DNA of 36,263 nt from the NCBI RefSeq assembly GCF_012933365.1, contig NZ_JABBVZ010000039.1, positions 1 to 36,263 on the forward strand. The letters are read 5' to 3'. This document shows, one piece after another, positions 9,230 to 17,125 of this stretch. The notes under the pieces were generated by a model. The model worked only from the letters and a program-made list of their open reading frames with translations. It was not told where the DNA came from and made no database searches. Source of the stretch: Sulfobacillus harzensis (GTDB lineage: Bacteria > Bacillota > Sulfobacillia > Sulfobacillales > Sulfobacillaceae). Within the stretch, counting starts at the first letter, position 1. Each line of letters starts with the position of its first letter. The translations under genes were made by a program, and so were the position numbers.

Positions 9230-9955
9230 ATGGACGCGCTCTATATCGCAGCGGCTGGGATGATTGGACAAAATCAGAACTTGGCCCTTGTTGCGGGCAA
9301 TCTTTCCAATTCCCAGTCGCCCGGCTATTTGGCGGAAAGCGGTACGTTTGAAGCATTTCCGAGCGGTACGGTGGTCGAAAATGGTCGCAACCCCAAGGTG
9401 TTAGGTCAAAGTTCCAGCGGGGTGGCCTTTACCTCCGCTATTGACATGGCGGGAAGTGGGGTTGAGTCCACCGGCAACCCCAATAACGTGGCCATTTTAG
9501 GCAATGGGTTCTTTGTGGTGCGAACGGCAAACGGCATCGCCTACACCCGCGATGGGCAATTCTCTGTCGACGCCTTGGGCCGATTGGTGACCGCTCGAGG
9601 CGACTTGGTGCTGGGTAAAAATGGCCAACCCATTCACGTGAAAACAGGCCAGGGGTTCACTGTCAGCCCCACCGGGGTGATTACCCAAGGAACCACGACG
9701 GTCGGCGCGTTGGCGCTGACCAATTTGTCGCCCGTCGGCCTCAAGGCACTGGGCAACGATCTTTATACCAGCCCCACGCGGTTGCCGTTTACGGGACAGG
9801 TTCTTCAATCTGCTGTGAATAGCTCTAATGTCAATGTTGCGGATGAAATGGTGCAAATGATTGATGCGCAATCCCGCTATCAATCGCTGACGGAAATGGT
9901 GAATGAGGAATCCAAACGTCTATCGACCGCGGCCACGCTGGGGGTTCTGGCGTAG
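9230..9955 (+). CDS. Flagellar rod protein of the FlgF/FlgG family (FlhO-like)
   Basis: A 241-residue rod/hook-basal-body protein. The N-terminal helix (MDALYIAAAGMIGQNQNLALV) is followed by AGNLSNSQSPGY, a version of the usual ANNLANxxTxGF signature. The C-terminal helix has NVNVADEMVQMIDAQSRYQ. The central part includes LGNGFFVVRT and AYTRDGQFSVD, typical of FlgF/FlgG/FlgE. Two such genes follow each other here, as flhO and flhP do in Bacillus, so this is probably the proximal-rod (FlgF-like) member. The ATG at 9230 follows GAGGGAGGA; a longer reading from 9140 would overlap flhG and has no support. Confidence 0.88.
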   Translation: MDALYIAAAGMIGQNQNLALVAGNLSNSQSPGYLAESGTFEAFPSGTVVENGRNPKVLGQSSSGVAFTSAIDMAGSGVESTGNPNNVAILGNGFFVVRTANGIAYTRDGQFSVDALGRLVTARGDLVLGKNGQPIHVKTGQGFTVSPTGVITQGTTTVGALALTNLSPVGLKALGNDLYTSPTRLPFTGQVLQSAVNSSNVNVADEMVQMIDAQSRYQSLTEMVNEESKRLSTAATLGVLA

Positions 9956-9973
9956 CGCGAGAAAGGATGCGCG

Positions 9974-10744
9974 ATGTTCTCAGTACTTGGAATTGGATCT
10001 AACGGGCTGAATACACAAAGCGATGTGTTGAACGCGATTGCGTCCAACATTGCCAACGCCAACACGCCGGGCTATGGAAGCCGGGAGACGGCGGTGGCCA
10101 GCACAGGCAATGCCGTGGTGCGCCCTTCCGGCGCCAAATTGTTGGGTCAGACACTGGTCCCCGGCCTCACATTGAATGCCGGTGCCGCTCTGCAGGGCAA
10201 TGTACCGGTGTTCGGCACCGGCATTCAACCTACCAGCACCCCGTCAAACTTGGCGATTCAAGGGGATGGGTTCTTCATGGTTTCCACGCCTAACGGCATC
10301 GCTTTCACGCGGGCTGGAACCTTCGAGATCGACTCGGGGGGCGAATTGGTGCTGCCTAGCGGGGCCAAGCTCTATCCGCCCGTCACCATTCCCCAGGGCG
10401 CGCAGTTTACCATCTCGGCTGATGGTGTGGTCACGATTAAAGGGGCCAATGGTCCCCAGGTGGTGGGGCAGGTCAAGCTGGCCTCCATCCCCAATCCGTC
10501 CGGCTTGGTCGCCCAGGGCAACAATCTGTATGGGTTGTCGGCCAATTCCGGCAAGCCCACGGTGGTGACGCCAGGTCAAGGCGGGACGGGCACATTAGCG
10601 CCGTCGGCTGTCAACCAAAGCTCCACCAATCTGGCTGACAATCTGGTGAACCTGGTGCAGGCAGAAACGGCCTATAGCGTCAACGCCAAGGTTATTTCCG
10701 TGGATCAACAGGTTATACAGTCGACGACGAATTTGCAGGTGTAG
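9974..10744 (+). CDS. Flagellar rod protein of the FlgG family (FlhP-like)
   Basis: A 256-residue paralogue of the preceding gene. The N-terminal signature is GLNTQSDVLNAIASNIANANTPGY, written here only to residue class because of length limits: an axial-protein helix ending NANTPGY. The middle has IQGDGFFMVSTPNG and AFTRAGTFEID. The C-terminal helix NLADNLVNLVQAETAYSVNA is typical of rod and hook proteins that export through the flagellar channel without a cleaved signal. It is the last plus-strand gene of the export operon, 18 bases after its paralogue. Its final 32 bases overlap the convergent transglycosylase gene. Confidence 0.87.
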   Translation: MFSVLGIGSNGLNTQSDVLNAIASNIANANTPGYGSRETAVASTGNAVVRPSGAKLLGQTLVPGLTLNAGAALQGNVPVFGTGIQPTSTPSNLAIQGDGFFMVSTPNGIAFTRAGTFEIDSGGELVLPSGAKLYPPVTIPQGAQFTISADGVVTIKGANGPQVVGQVKLASIPNPSGLVAQGNNLYGLSANSGKPTVVTPGQGGTGTLAPSAVNQSSTNLADNLVNLVQAETAYSVNAKVISVDQQVIQSTTNLQV

Positions 10745-11276
10745 GGGATGCCATGTTGGCCTGATATTGAGCCAGCACGGCACGGACATAATGTTGCGTT
10801 TGCTGGTATGGAGGGATGCCGCCATATTCATCCACGGCCCCAGGACCGGCATTATATGCAGCCACGGCCAAGGAGAGGTTCTGGTGGAATTCTCCTAAGA
10901 GACTTTTGAGATACTCGGCGCCGCCCATTGCGTTTTGGGCGGCGTTTTCGGGGTTGACGCCCAATTGCGCGGCAGTCCCCGGCATCAGTTGCATAAGGCC
11001 AATGGCGCCTGCCGAGCTGACCGCGGCGGGATTGAGTCCAGATTCCACCGTTGCGACCGCCTTCAGCAGTGCCGGTGAAAGGCCTGTGGCGCTGGCGGCG
11101 GCGGCTAGCGCCCCATCCACTGTAGTTGAACCGGATGGGCTTGGGGTTGTGCTGGAAGAGGACTCCCCATTGAGGAGTGCCGCAAAGTTGGCGCCACTCG
11201 AACTGATTCCCGTAGCCATGGGGGCCACGAGGTCTTCCAAGAGCGTATTCAGGGCGATGAGCAGATAGGTGTCCAC
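10713..11276 (-). CDS. Lytic transglycosylase (SLT domain), probably flagellum-associated
   Basis: A 187-residue protein with a soluble lytic transglycosylase domain over about residues 62-175. The catalytic Glu is Glu78 in VATVESGLNP; AGAIGLMQLMPGTA and VAAYNAGPGAV are the other family blocks. Such enzymes cleave the peptidoglycan glycan chain. The N-terminal 55 residues are Ser/Thr-rich after a hydrophobic start and no clear cleavable signal is seen, so it may leave through the flagellar export channel. Its place among rod genes suggests a role in opening the wall for the rod, as FlgJ or its analogues do. The GTG start at 11276 follows AGGAGGA. The end overlaps the convergent rod gene by 32 bases. 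Confidence 0.9.
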   Translation of the reverse strand: MDTYLLIALNTLLEDLVAPMATGISSSGANFAALLNGESSSSTTPSPSGSTTVDGALAAAASATGLSPALLKAVATVESGLNPAAVSSAGAIGLMQLMPGTAAQLGVNPENAAQNAMGGAEYLKSLLGEFHQNLSLAVAAYNAGPGAVDEYGGIPPYQQTQHYVRAVLAQYQANMASPTPANSSSTV

Positions 11277-11337
11277 TTGATCCTCCTCTTCCCAGTGTAC
11301 TGTCGGTCCCTTCCCAAGCGATAGTCTTTAGCGGGAA

Positions 11338-11353
11338 TTTTGCTCGGGCAAAA
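11338..11353. repeat. Short perfect inverted repeat between the transglycosylase gene and fliL
   Basis: TTTTGC-TCGG-GCAAAA, six-base arms with a four-base centre, sits in the 176-base divergent gap. It could be an operator or a small hairpin. No strong promoter boxes were recognised around it. Confidence 0.3.
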
Positions 11354-11452
11354 ACTATTGCGGCGCGAAGGAATTCCTCGAAGGGTGGCGAATTGTGGAA
11401 TATATTAGCGGCCGAAATAAGCCGCAGGAATGAATGATAAAGAGGGATCCGG

Positions 11453-11929
11453 TTGAAGAAGATTTTGCTGTTTGTGATTGTCTTTATTGTTGGGCTGGGA
11501 GCGGGTGCCGCAGGCATTATCTTCATGGAGCCTTCGATGTTGAGCCATACACCGCCACCCGTGATCGAGTCCGTGCCTTTTAATCCTCAAACGGCGGTGC
11601 CGATCACGGAGACGGGGATTCAGTCCAATTTGGCCGGCAATACTCATTATGTGAGCTTTGATTTGGAGTTTGAGGTCATGCCGGCTGCTTTAAAGTCGGC
11701 AGGAGGTACGGCTACGGCCTCGAGCGGCAGTACAGGCACGGGTTCGGCGCTGTTGGACGCGAAGATTCGCAATCAACTTATTGCGTTGGCCCGGTCTACC
11801 CCGTATAGCGAGTTCACCAGTTCCGGCGGCATTACCGTGTTTAAAGACCAAGTGTCCACCATCTTGCAGTCTATTTTTGGTCCAGGATCGGTATCGGATG
11901 TGTACTTTTCCAATCTGTTGACGCAATAG
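11453..11929 (+). CDS. fliL: Flagellar basal body-associated protein FliL
   Basis: A 158-residue protein with one N-terminal membrane helix (about residues 3-25) and an extracytoplasmic domain ending in a motif typical of FliL C-termini (ISTILQSIFGPGSVSDVYFSNLLTQ-like, here after FKDQ). The stretch HYVSFDLEFEV matches the first strand of the FliL domain. FliL associates with stator units around the basal body. The start is a TTG at 11453 with GAGGGAT upstream. The insertion of a Gly/Ser/Thr-rich loop near residues 83-98 is unusual in composition. Its place directly before fliM supports the call, since overall FliL identity is low between species. Confidence 0.85.
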   Translation: MKKILLFVIVFIVGLGAGAAGIIFMEPSMLSHTPPPVIESVPFNPQTAVPITETGIQSNLAGNTHYVSFDLEFEVMPAALKSAGGTATASSGSTGTGSALLDAKIRNQLIALARSTPYSEFTSSGGITVFKDQVSTILQSIFGPGSVSDVYFSNLLTQ

Positions 11930-11950
11930 TTCCGTTCGCGAGGAGAGGCC

Positions 11951-12853
11951 ATGGGGCTAGTTCGAGAGCATGAAGGAGTTCGTCCATATGACTTTCAGCG
12001 TCCTCATCAATTAAGCCGGGGACAATTGGACGCTGTAACGACGGTCCTCACAACTTTTTGGCGCAGTGCCGCGAATGTGCTGGCCACTTATCTTCGCACC
12101 CCGGTCCAGCTGCAGCATATGACGGTGGAACAGGTACCCTACGAGGAAATGCTGCAGACAATAAAGGTACCGGCGGTTCTGGGCGTTTTCAATGCCGCTC
12201 CCAATCCCGGCAGCGCCATGATTGAGTGTGCGCCGATGGTGGCTTTGGCGATGGTGGACCGCTCGTTGGGCGGCCCCGGGGTTGGCGAAATGCCGTCCCG
12301 GCGCTTGACCGAAATTGAGCAGTCCATCATCCGCCGCCTCTTTGAGCGCATTCTGGCGGTATATCGGGATGTCTGGCAGCCCATGGCACCGATTGAACCC
12401 AAGATGCAGGCGATGGAGCATAACCCTAGTTTTGCCCAGGTGGCGGCCGAAGGGGATTTGGTGGTGGTGGCCCGCCAGCAGGTGGGTGTGGATGGTCATC
12501 GAGGCCACCTGGCTTTGGTTTGGCCCTATGCCAACATCGAGCCCTTAGCCGAGGCGGCGCTGAAATATCAGCTTATCCGCGATGGCACCATGGAAAACGT
12601 GGTCCCGAAACCGGAAGCCATGCTTCGTCATGTGGAAGCCGCCCCCGTGACCGGCAGCGTATTGTTAGGGCGGACAGACATCACGCTGGGCGACTTTAGC
12701 CAGCTCAAAGTCGGAGATGCGGTGATATTGAAGAATCGTTACGACCAGCCGCTCATGCTCCGCTTGTCCAATCGTGAAAAGTTCTTGGTGTTGCCCGGCA
12801 AGAGCCATGGGAAGTTGGCTGTGCGGGTGATTTCCCGAATGGAGGAAGAGTAA
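11951..12853 (+). CDS. fliM: Flagellar motor switch protein FliM, lacking the CheY-docking N-terminus
   Basis: A 300-residue switch protein. The middle CheC-like domain (about residues 30-210) includes the GGPGVG motif (GGxG) that contacts FliG in the family. The C-terminal SpoA domain (about residues 220-300) has NRYDQPLMLRLSNREKFL. The protein starts almost directly at PYDFQRPHQLSRGQL, so the usual first 25-30 residues with the LSQxEIDALL CheY-P docking peptide are missing. The ATG at 11951 follows GAGGAGAGG, and only 21 bases separate it from the fliL stop, so no upstream extension is available. The stop overlaps fliN by one base. FliN carries a docking-like peptide instead. Confidence 0.95.
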   Translation: MGLVREHEGVRPYDFQRPHQLSRGQLDAVTTVLTTFWRSAANVLATYLRTPVQLQHMTVEQVPYEEMLQTIKVPAVLGVFNAAPNPGSAMIECAPMVALAMVDRSLGGPGVGEMPSRRLTEIEQSIIRRLFERILAVYRDVWQPMAPIEPKMQAMEHNPSFAQVAAEGDLVVVARQQVGVDGHRGHLALVWPYANIEPLAEAALKYQLIRDGTMENVVPKPEAMLRHVEAAPVTGSVLLGRTDITLGDFSQLKVGDAVILKNRYDQPLMLRLSNREKFLVLPGKSHGKLAVRVISRMEEE

Positions 12854-13287
12854 TGGCAAAGAAGGCGGCCCGGCTAACCGCGGAAGAAATTCAGGCGTTG
12901 GTGGATGCCTCGGACACGTCAGAAGCGGCGGCAGAGGATGCGGTTGTCGAGGTCAAAAAGGTCGAATTTAGCGAGCTCGACGACCCAGGAACGGGGTCGA
13001 CCCGTCCTGGCTCAGGTTCAGAATCGGTAGAATTTCTTTGGGACGTGCCACTGACGGTGGAGGTGGTGTTGGGCAGCACGGAAGTCACCGTCAAAGACGT
13101 GCTCGAAGTGGGGCCGGGTTCAGTCATTGAGCTCGATCGTGCCTATGGCGAGCCGGTCGATCTCTATCTGAATGGGCGGCTCGTGGCCCGCGGCGATGTG
13201 GTGATTATCGGTGAGCAATTTGGCGTCAAGATTACCGAGATTTTGGTGACGGGCGAGGAGATGGGTTCCCTTTCTCAGAATCCGTGA
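12853..13287 (+). CDS. fliN: Flagellar motor switch protein FliN with an N-terminal CheY-docking-like motif
   Basis: A 144-residue protein. The C-terminal SpoA domain (about residues 60-135) is typical of FliN: LWDVPLTVEVVLGSTEVTV, LEVGPGSVIELDRAYGEP, VDLYLNGRLVARGDVVII. The N-terminus reads ARLTAEEIQALVDA (residues 7-19), which resembles the CheY-docking peptide of FliM and FliY. An acidic, Ser/Gly-rich linker of about 40 residues joins it to the SpoA domain. There is no CheC phosphatase domain, so it is not a full FliY. FliN stacks in the C-ring and binds FliH during export. Its last 56 bases overlap the convergent csrA gene. Confidence 0.94.
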   Translation: MAKKAARLTAEEIQALVDASDTSEAAAEDAVVEVKKVEFSELDDPGTGSTRPGSGSESVEFLWDVPLTVEVVLGSTEVTVKDVLEVGPGSVIELDRAYGEPVDLYLNGRLVARGDVVIIGEQFGVKITEILVTGEEMGSLSQNP

Positions 13288-13495
13288 ACTGGGCCAAATC
13301 GTCTGGCGAAATGGATTCCGCCGCTTCCCGGTTTTGACTCTGAGCTAGGACAATTTCCTCGCGCATAATGGTCACGTCCTTCGGCGCCTCGATACCCAGC
13401 TTGACTTGGTCGCCTTGAATGGACAGGACCACAATGCGAATGGTGCCCTCCTGCAGTTGGAGGGCTTCGTTTGTTTTACGGGTGAGTACCAGCAT
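13232..13495 (-). CDS. csrA: RNA-binding translational regulator CsrA
   Basis: An 87-residue protein. Residues 1-60 are a clear CsrA fold: MLVLTRKTNEALQL, IRIVVLSIQGDQVKLGIEAP, and IMREEIV. It binds GGA-containing leader RNA and blocks translation, typically of flagellin mRNA in Firmicutes. It carries a C-terminal extension of about 20 residues beyond the common 61-75 residue form, and that extension is the part overlapping fliN on the other strand. The ATG at 13495 has GGAGG about ten bases upstream. It overlaps the end of fliW by 20 bases. FliW binds and antagonises CsrA in this family pair. Confidence 0.96.
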   Translation of the reverse strand: MLVLTRKTNEALQLQEGTIRIVVLSIQGDQVKLGIEAPKDVTIMREEIVLAQSQNREAAESISPDDLAQFTDSEKGNPSPRPSPKSR

Positions 13496-13931
13496 GACTC
13501 GGCGCCTCCGACGATGTTCCCTCCGGGAACAAGGGATATTGAACGGGATACGGCAAGGATAGCACAAATTGGCCACCGCGGCGGGTACGGCGATTAAAGA
13601 CCAGAGGACTGCGGAGATTCATGCTGGGAGTGTGCCCATTGCCCATCGTACATAAACATAGAACGGCCCACTCGGAAGCCTCGCCGAGCGGTTCCGGCAA
13701 CTCATTTGGAGGCAGTTGATATTCCGGGAAGCGCAAAAGAGGGTCGATGCAAATAAACGCCAGCGATGGCGTGGATACCGACTGCAAGTAGAGGAAGGGA
13801 CTATTGGCTTGATGCGGCAAGAGCACAAACCGCCGCTCCTGAGGGAACCCCAAAATTTCGTAATCCACCATCAGAATGTCTGCGTCATCGATGGCAATGC
13901 GCCCATGAAAGCGCGTGTCAATTGTCGGCAT
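13476..13931 (-). CDS. fliW: Flagellar assembly factor FliW, CsrA antagonist
   Basis: A 151-residue protein of the FliW family. It has TRFHGRIAIDDADI near the start, then LGFPQERRFVLLPHQANSPFLYLQSV and LAFICIDPLLRFPEYQ, which follow the family pattern of a small beta-barrel. FliW binds either free flagellin or CsrA, so that flagellin level controls flagellin translation. The gene precedes csrA with a 20-base overlap, the usual arrangement. The ATG at 13931 has AAAGGA upstream. The last 15 or so residues are variable. No flagellin gene is in the window. Confidence 0.92.
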   Translation of the reverse strand: MPTIDTRFHGRIAIDDADILMVDYEILGFPQERRFVLLPHQANSPFLYLQSVSTPSLAFICIDPLLRFPEYQLPPNELPEPLGEASEWAVLCLCTMGNGHTPSMNLRSPLVFNRRTRRGGQFVLSLPYPVQYPLFPEGTSSEAPSHAGTHP

Positions 13932-13951
13932 GATAATCCTTTCTGTCCCGC

Positions 13952-14869
13952 CTAGGGATTGATGTAGTTCAAGAGCGATAGGGACAAAATTTTCGACCCG
14001 CTTTGCAAGGCGGCCTGATAGGCGTCTTCCTCCTGTGCCAGCTGGGTGGTGACTTGCGCCATGTTGGCGCCGGATGTATTGGCGATATTCTGACTAAGGT
14101 CAGAGGAGGCGTTTTGCAGTTGGGTCAGGGTGTTTTTTACCCGCGCCAACCGTCCGCCTTCCAGCGCTTGCGCACTAGTCAAGTTGCTAAGGTCTTGATT
14201 GAGACCCTTCAACATCCCCTTGACGGCTGTGGGCCCGCTTGAAATGTCCTGGGACAGCGTTCCCAAGTCTTGATAGGCCTGAAGAAGATAATTGACTGGG
14301 GCGGTGCTGGTGCCTCCTTGACCCACGTTTTCCCATCCTGTCAGGTTGACCGTCACGTTGGTGTTGGTGTCAATCCCAAAGGTCCGGGCATCCGTCGCCC
14401 CGGCAGGCCATGGATTGGTGGCTCCCGTTGAGCCGATAGGCGGGGTTTGGTCGTTATAGCCTGAGAAAATATAACTACCCTCATACTGAGTATTCAGCAG
14501 CTCGCCAAAGTTTTGCTGCAGGCCTTTTACGGTTTCCGCCATGGCGTTCAGGTCGCTGGGGTTGTTGGTGGAGTTGGCCGCCTGGGTAGCCGTCTGCAGG
14601 GCCTGATCCCATAGGGAAATCATGCTGCTGAGGACGCCGTTGGTTTGGTTAATCCAGCCTTCGGCAGCCTGAGCCGATTGAGTGTAGCCCTGAAGCTGAC
14701 TTAAGGTATTGTTGAGGCCCAACGTGTTTTCGGCCGCAATGGGATTGTCTGAAGGCACCTGAAAGCTTTGCCCGGTCGACTCCTCCTGCTGTAACTGAGT
14801 GATTTGGCTCTCCTGGTTTTGGATGTTTTGCAGAAGGCTATTGGCTATGGTCATGGGTGTAACGTTCAT
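13952..14869 (-). CDS. flgL: Flagellar hook-filament junction protein FlgL
   Basis: A 305-residue flagellin-like junction protein (HAP3). N-terminal helix TIANSLLQNIQNQESQITQL plus QEESTGQSFQVPSDNPIAA, which corresponds to the FlgL/flagellin signature (xxTGKRIxxPSDDPxxA). The block LLNTQYEGSYIFSGYNDQTPP is diagnostic for FlgL. The C-terminal helix ends with AYQAALQSGSKILSLSLLNYI. It lies between hook and filament next to FlgK. AAAGGAGGAA precedes the ATG at 14869, and 14 bases separate it from flgK. Confidence 0.96.
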   Translation of the reverse strand: MNVTPMTIANSLLQNIQNQESQITQLQQEESTGQSFQVPSDNPIAAENTLGLNNTLSQLQGYTQSAQAAEGWINQTNGVLSSMISLWDQALQTATQAANSTNNPSDLNAMAETVKGLQQNFGELLNTQYEGSYIFSGYNDQTPPIGSTGATNPWPAGATDARTFGIDTNTNVTVNLTGWENVGQGGTSTAPVNYLLQAYQDLGTLSQDISSGPTAVKGMLKGLNQDLSNLTSAQALEGGRLARVKNTLTQLQNASSDLSQNIANTSGANMAQVTTQLAQEEDAYQAALQSGSKILSLSLLNYINP

Positions 14870-14883
14870 CGAATTCCTCCTTT

Positions 14884-16338
14884 CTAGCCGACCGCCGACA
14901 AGAGACTTTGAATCATCGTCTGCTGGGTGGTGATGAGTTTAGCGGCCGCCTCATAGCTTTGCTGCTCTTGAATCATGTTGACCGACTGCTGATTTAAGTC
15001 CACGCCGGTGACCGAGGATAATTCGTTTTTCAGCGACGTCAGCGTGTTTTGGCTGTCGGTGGATAAGTTTGAGGCGTTTTGTCCATCAATGCCGACTTGT
15101 CCCACCACGGACTGGTAGTAGCCAGCCAGCGTGGTTGTAGAGTTGCCAATAGCCAATGAGGTATTGGAGAGGGTGTTGTACAAGCTTTCGGCATGACTTC
15201 CGTCACCGGGGGCATTAGAACTGGAGGCTGCCGCCAATTGATTCGCGCTGAGACTGCTGCTGACCTTAATGTCACTTGCGGAAATGGTCGGCGGTACCCC
15301 GGCTGGACCTGCGGCTGCCACGAAAAATGTCGCCCCGGGATTATTGTTCAGATCGTAGCCGGCCGCCTGCCCAGTGTTGACGGCGGTCGCCAGCGCTTGC
15401 GCAATGTTGTCCAGCTTCTGACCATATCCGGTAAGATATCCCGCCTTCAGGCCGCTCGACAGGCTTCCGTTAATGGAATTGGTGTATAAGAGTGCAATAT
15501 TGCCAGCCAGCGATCCGGACTGAATTTGCACGTCGCTCCCGGTATCTTGCCATTGGGGTACGGTAATCTTCGTCGAACCGTAGGTTGAACTGGTCGCATT
15601 GATTTGGTAGGTTCGCTCCCCGGTCACCAACGGGTGCGATCCGATGTAGACGTCCAGGGAGTTGGCAGGACCGTTAGCATAGCTGACATGGACCAGTTTG
15701 GTCAGCTCGGTGAGCAGTTGCCCCCGTTGATCGAGAAGATCATTCGGTTGCTGGCCCGACGTGCTCACGGTGGCAATTTGGCCATTCAACTTCGCGATCT
15801 GCCCGGCCAATTGATTGACTTGGCTCACCTGGCTCACAATATTCTGATTGACGCCCGCCTCTTCGGTGGAAAGCGTGGTGGCCATGCTGTTTAATGTGGA
15901 TGCCAAGGTTTTGCCGTCTTGAATGACGCTCTCGCGGGCCGACAAACTTTCTGGATTCTGAGAGAGCGTGAGCCAGCTTTGATTAAACTGATTCATCATC
16001 TCCGCGAGCCCCCCGTTTTGGGGCTCTTGAAAAATGTTTTGCACCTGATTCAAACCCTGGCTTAAGGCCGTGGCGTAGCTTTCCGCGCTGGTCTGATTGC
16101 GCACGCTGGAGGACAAAAAGGCATTGGTTGCCCGAGTCACCGCGGTGGCGGTAACCCCGTTGCCAATTAGTGTCGTGGGCATGACCGCATCCGGTGCCGG
16201 CGCGTTTTCGGTCAGATTGACCGATTCTACGTGGTAGCCAGGAGTGGTGGCATTGGCCATATTGTTCCCGGTTACGTCCAATGCCAATTGTTGAGCGGCA
16301 ATCGCTTGCGAAGCGATGCCAAGCACTTCAAAACCCAT
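14884..16338 (-). CDS. flgK: Flagellar hook-filament junction protein FlgK
   Basis: A 484-residue HAP1 protein. The N-terminal axial signature is ALDVTGNNMANATTPGYHVE; the FlgK block ALSQGLNQVQNIFQEPQNGG and LDQRGQLLTELTKLV follow. The C-terminus has GVDLNQQSVNMIQEQQSYEA, shared by hook, rod and HAP1 proteins. It joins the hook to FlgL and is exported through the channel with FlgN as chaperone. AAGGAGGTCA precedes the ATG at 16338. Length is at the short end of the family (commonly 450-650). It lies between flgN and flgL as usual. Confidence 0.96.
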   Translation of the reverse strand: MGFEVLGIASQAIAAQQLALDVTGNNMANATTPGYHVESVNLTENAPAPDAVMPTTLIGNGVTATAVTRATNAFLSSSVRNQTSAESYATALSQGLNQVQNIFQEPQNGGLAEMMNQFNQSWLTLSQNPESLSARESVIQDGKTLASTLNSMATTLSTEEAGVNQNIVSQVSQVNQLAGQIAKLNGQIATVSTSGQQPNDLLDQRGQLLTELTKLVHVSYANGPANSLDVYIGSHPLVTGERTYQINATSSTYGSTKITVPQWQDTGSDVQIQSGSLAGNIALLYTNSINGSLSSGLKAGYLTGYGQKLDNIAQALATAVNTGQAAGYDLNNNPGATFFVAAAGPAGVPPTISASDIKVSSSLSANQLAAASSSNAPGDGSHAESLYNTLSNTSLAIGNSTTTLAGYYQSVVGQVGIDGQNASNLSTDSQNTLTSLKNELSSVTGVDLNQQSVNMIQEQQSYEAAAKLITTQQTMIQSLLSAVG

Positions 16339-16358
16339 CCCGTGACCTCCTTGTCACT

Positions 16359-16715
16359 TTAAACCCCGATATCCAGCCCGGTTCGTTGGTCGGGCTTAAT
16401 GCCGACCAACGCTTTGAGATAGGCGATGTAGCCGAGATGCTCTTCCAATAAATTGCCGAGGTATTCTTCGCGATTCGCCCAACGGGTGATATGGCTCGCC
16501 AACTCCGCCCGCTCCTCCTCAGTCATGGCTGCAATTTCAAAAATCTCCGCATTAATGCGGTACATGGGGTCAATCTGCTCTTGCAGCAAGTCGACCAACT
16601 CTGCTGACTTTCGACCAAGGACCGCCTGAATCTTTTTCTCGGTGATCCGTTCCAACTCCTCGAGGTCCCGCAAAACTTGGGGAAACTTTTTCGCCGTCAT
16701 CGGCCTCACATCCAT
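16359..16715 (-). CDS. flgN: FlgN-like export chaperone
   Basis: A 118-residue, almost entirely helical protein. It fits FlgN, the cytoplasmic chaperone for FlgK and FlgL, by size, by helical and charged composition (LRDLEELERITEKKIQAVLG) and above all by lying directly ahead of flgK. Sequence signature is weak in this family, so the call leans on position. The ATG at 16715 overlaps the DUF327 stop by ten bases with a poor ribosome binding site, which suggests translational coupling; an ATG at 16700 is an alternative. Confidence 0.75.
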   Translation of the reverse strand: MDVRPMTAKKFPQVLRDLEELERITEKKIQAVLGRKSAELVDLLQEQIDPMYRINAEIFEIAAMTEEERAELASHITRWANREEYLGNLLEEHLGYIAYLKALVGIKPDQRTGLDIGV

Positions 16716-17125
16716 AAATCCAACAGCAGGCCTCGAATGGCGTCCAGTCGTCGAGCCAATTGGGTTGCGGGGTGGCGCAGCCGGATATCCTCCAAGAGGT
16801 CATCCAGTGCGCGATTAATCTGCACGATATGGACCATTTGCCGAAACCGGCCTTTAGGTGACCAATAGGTGGACGACTTGGCCTGATGGCGCACGAGAGC
16901 CTGATTAAGCAAATCGCGTACCGTATCTAAATATTGGCTGATGTGCGGGTCGGTGGGGTTGTCCAGCACCATCCCCTCAGACTGCGACAATTGCTGCCAG
17001 AGCGCTTCTTCTGCTGGCAACAGGCGAACAGATGCGGAACGGTCGGAGGATTCCGATGCAGGAGTTCGAGATACGACGTCGGCCGTATGAGAGGAGTCGG
17101 CGACAACATTGAGTTTGATCGACAT
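16706..17125 (-). CDS. DUF327 (YaaR-like) protein
   Basis: A 139-residue protein of the DUF327 family, known in Bacillus as YaaR. The match is clearest in the C-terminal half: a helical region with HIVQINRALDDLLEDI and the ending LDAIRGLLLDLWM, which parallels the family ending (IxxIKGLLINLY). The N-terminal 45 residues are variable. Function is unsettled; in several Firmicutes and Clostridia it sits beside flagellar genes, as here, where flgN overlaps its end. Start ATG at 17125 rather than 17137: it has AAGGTGG upstream and a conserved-looking MSIKLNV. The start lies inside a strong hairpin (see 17124-17173), which may control its translation. Confidence 0.8.
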   Translation of the reverse strand: MSIKLNVVADSSHTADVVSRTPASESSDRSASVRLLPAEEALWQQLSQSEGMVLDNPTDPHISQYLDTVRDLLNQALVRHQAKSSTYWSPKGRFRQMVHIVQINRALDDLLEDIRLRHPATQLARRLDAIRGLLLDLWM

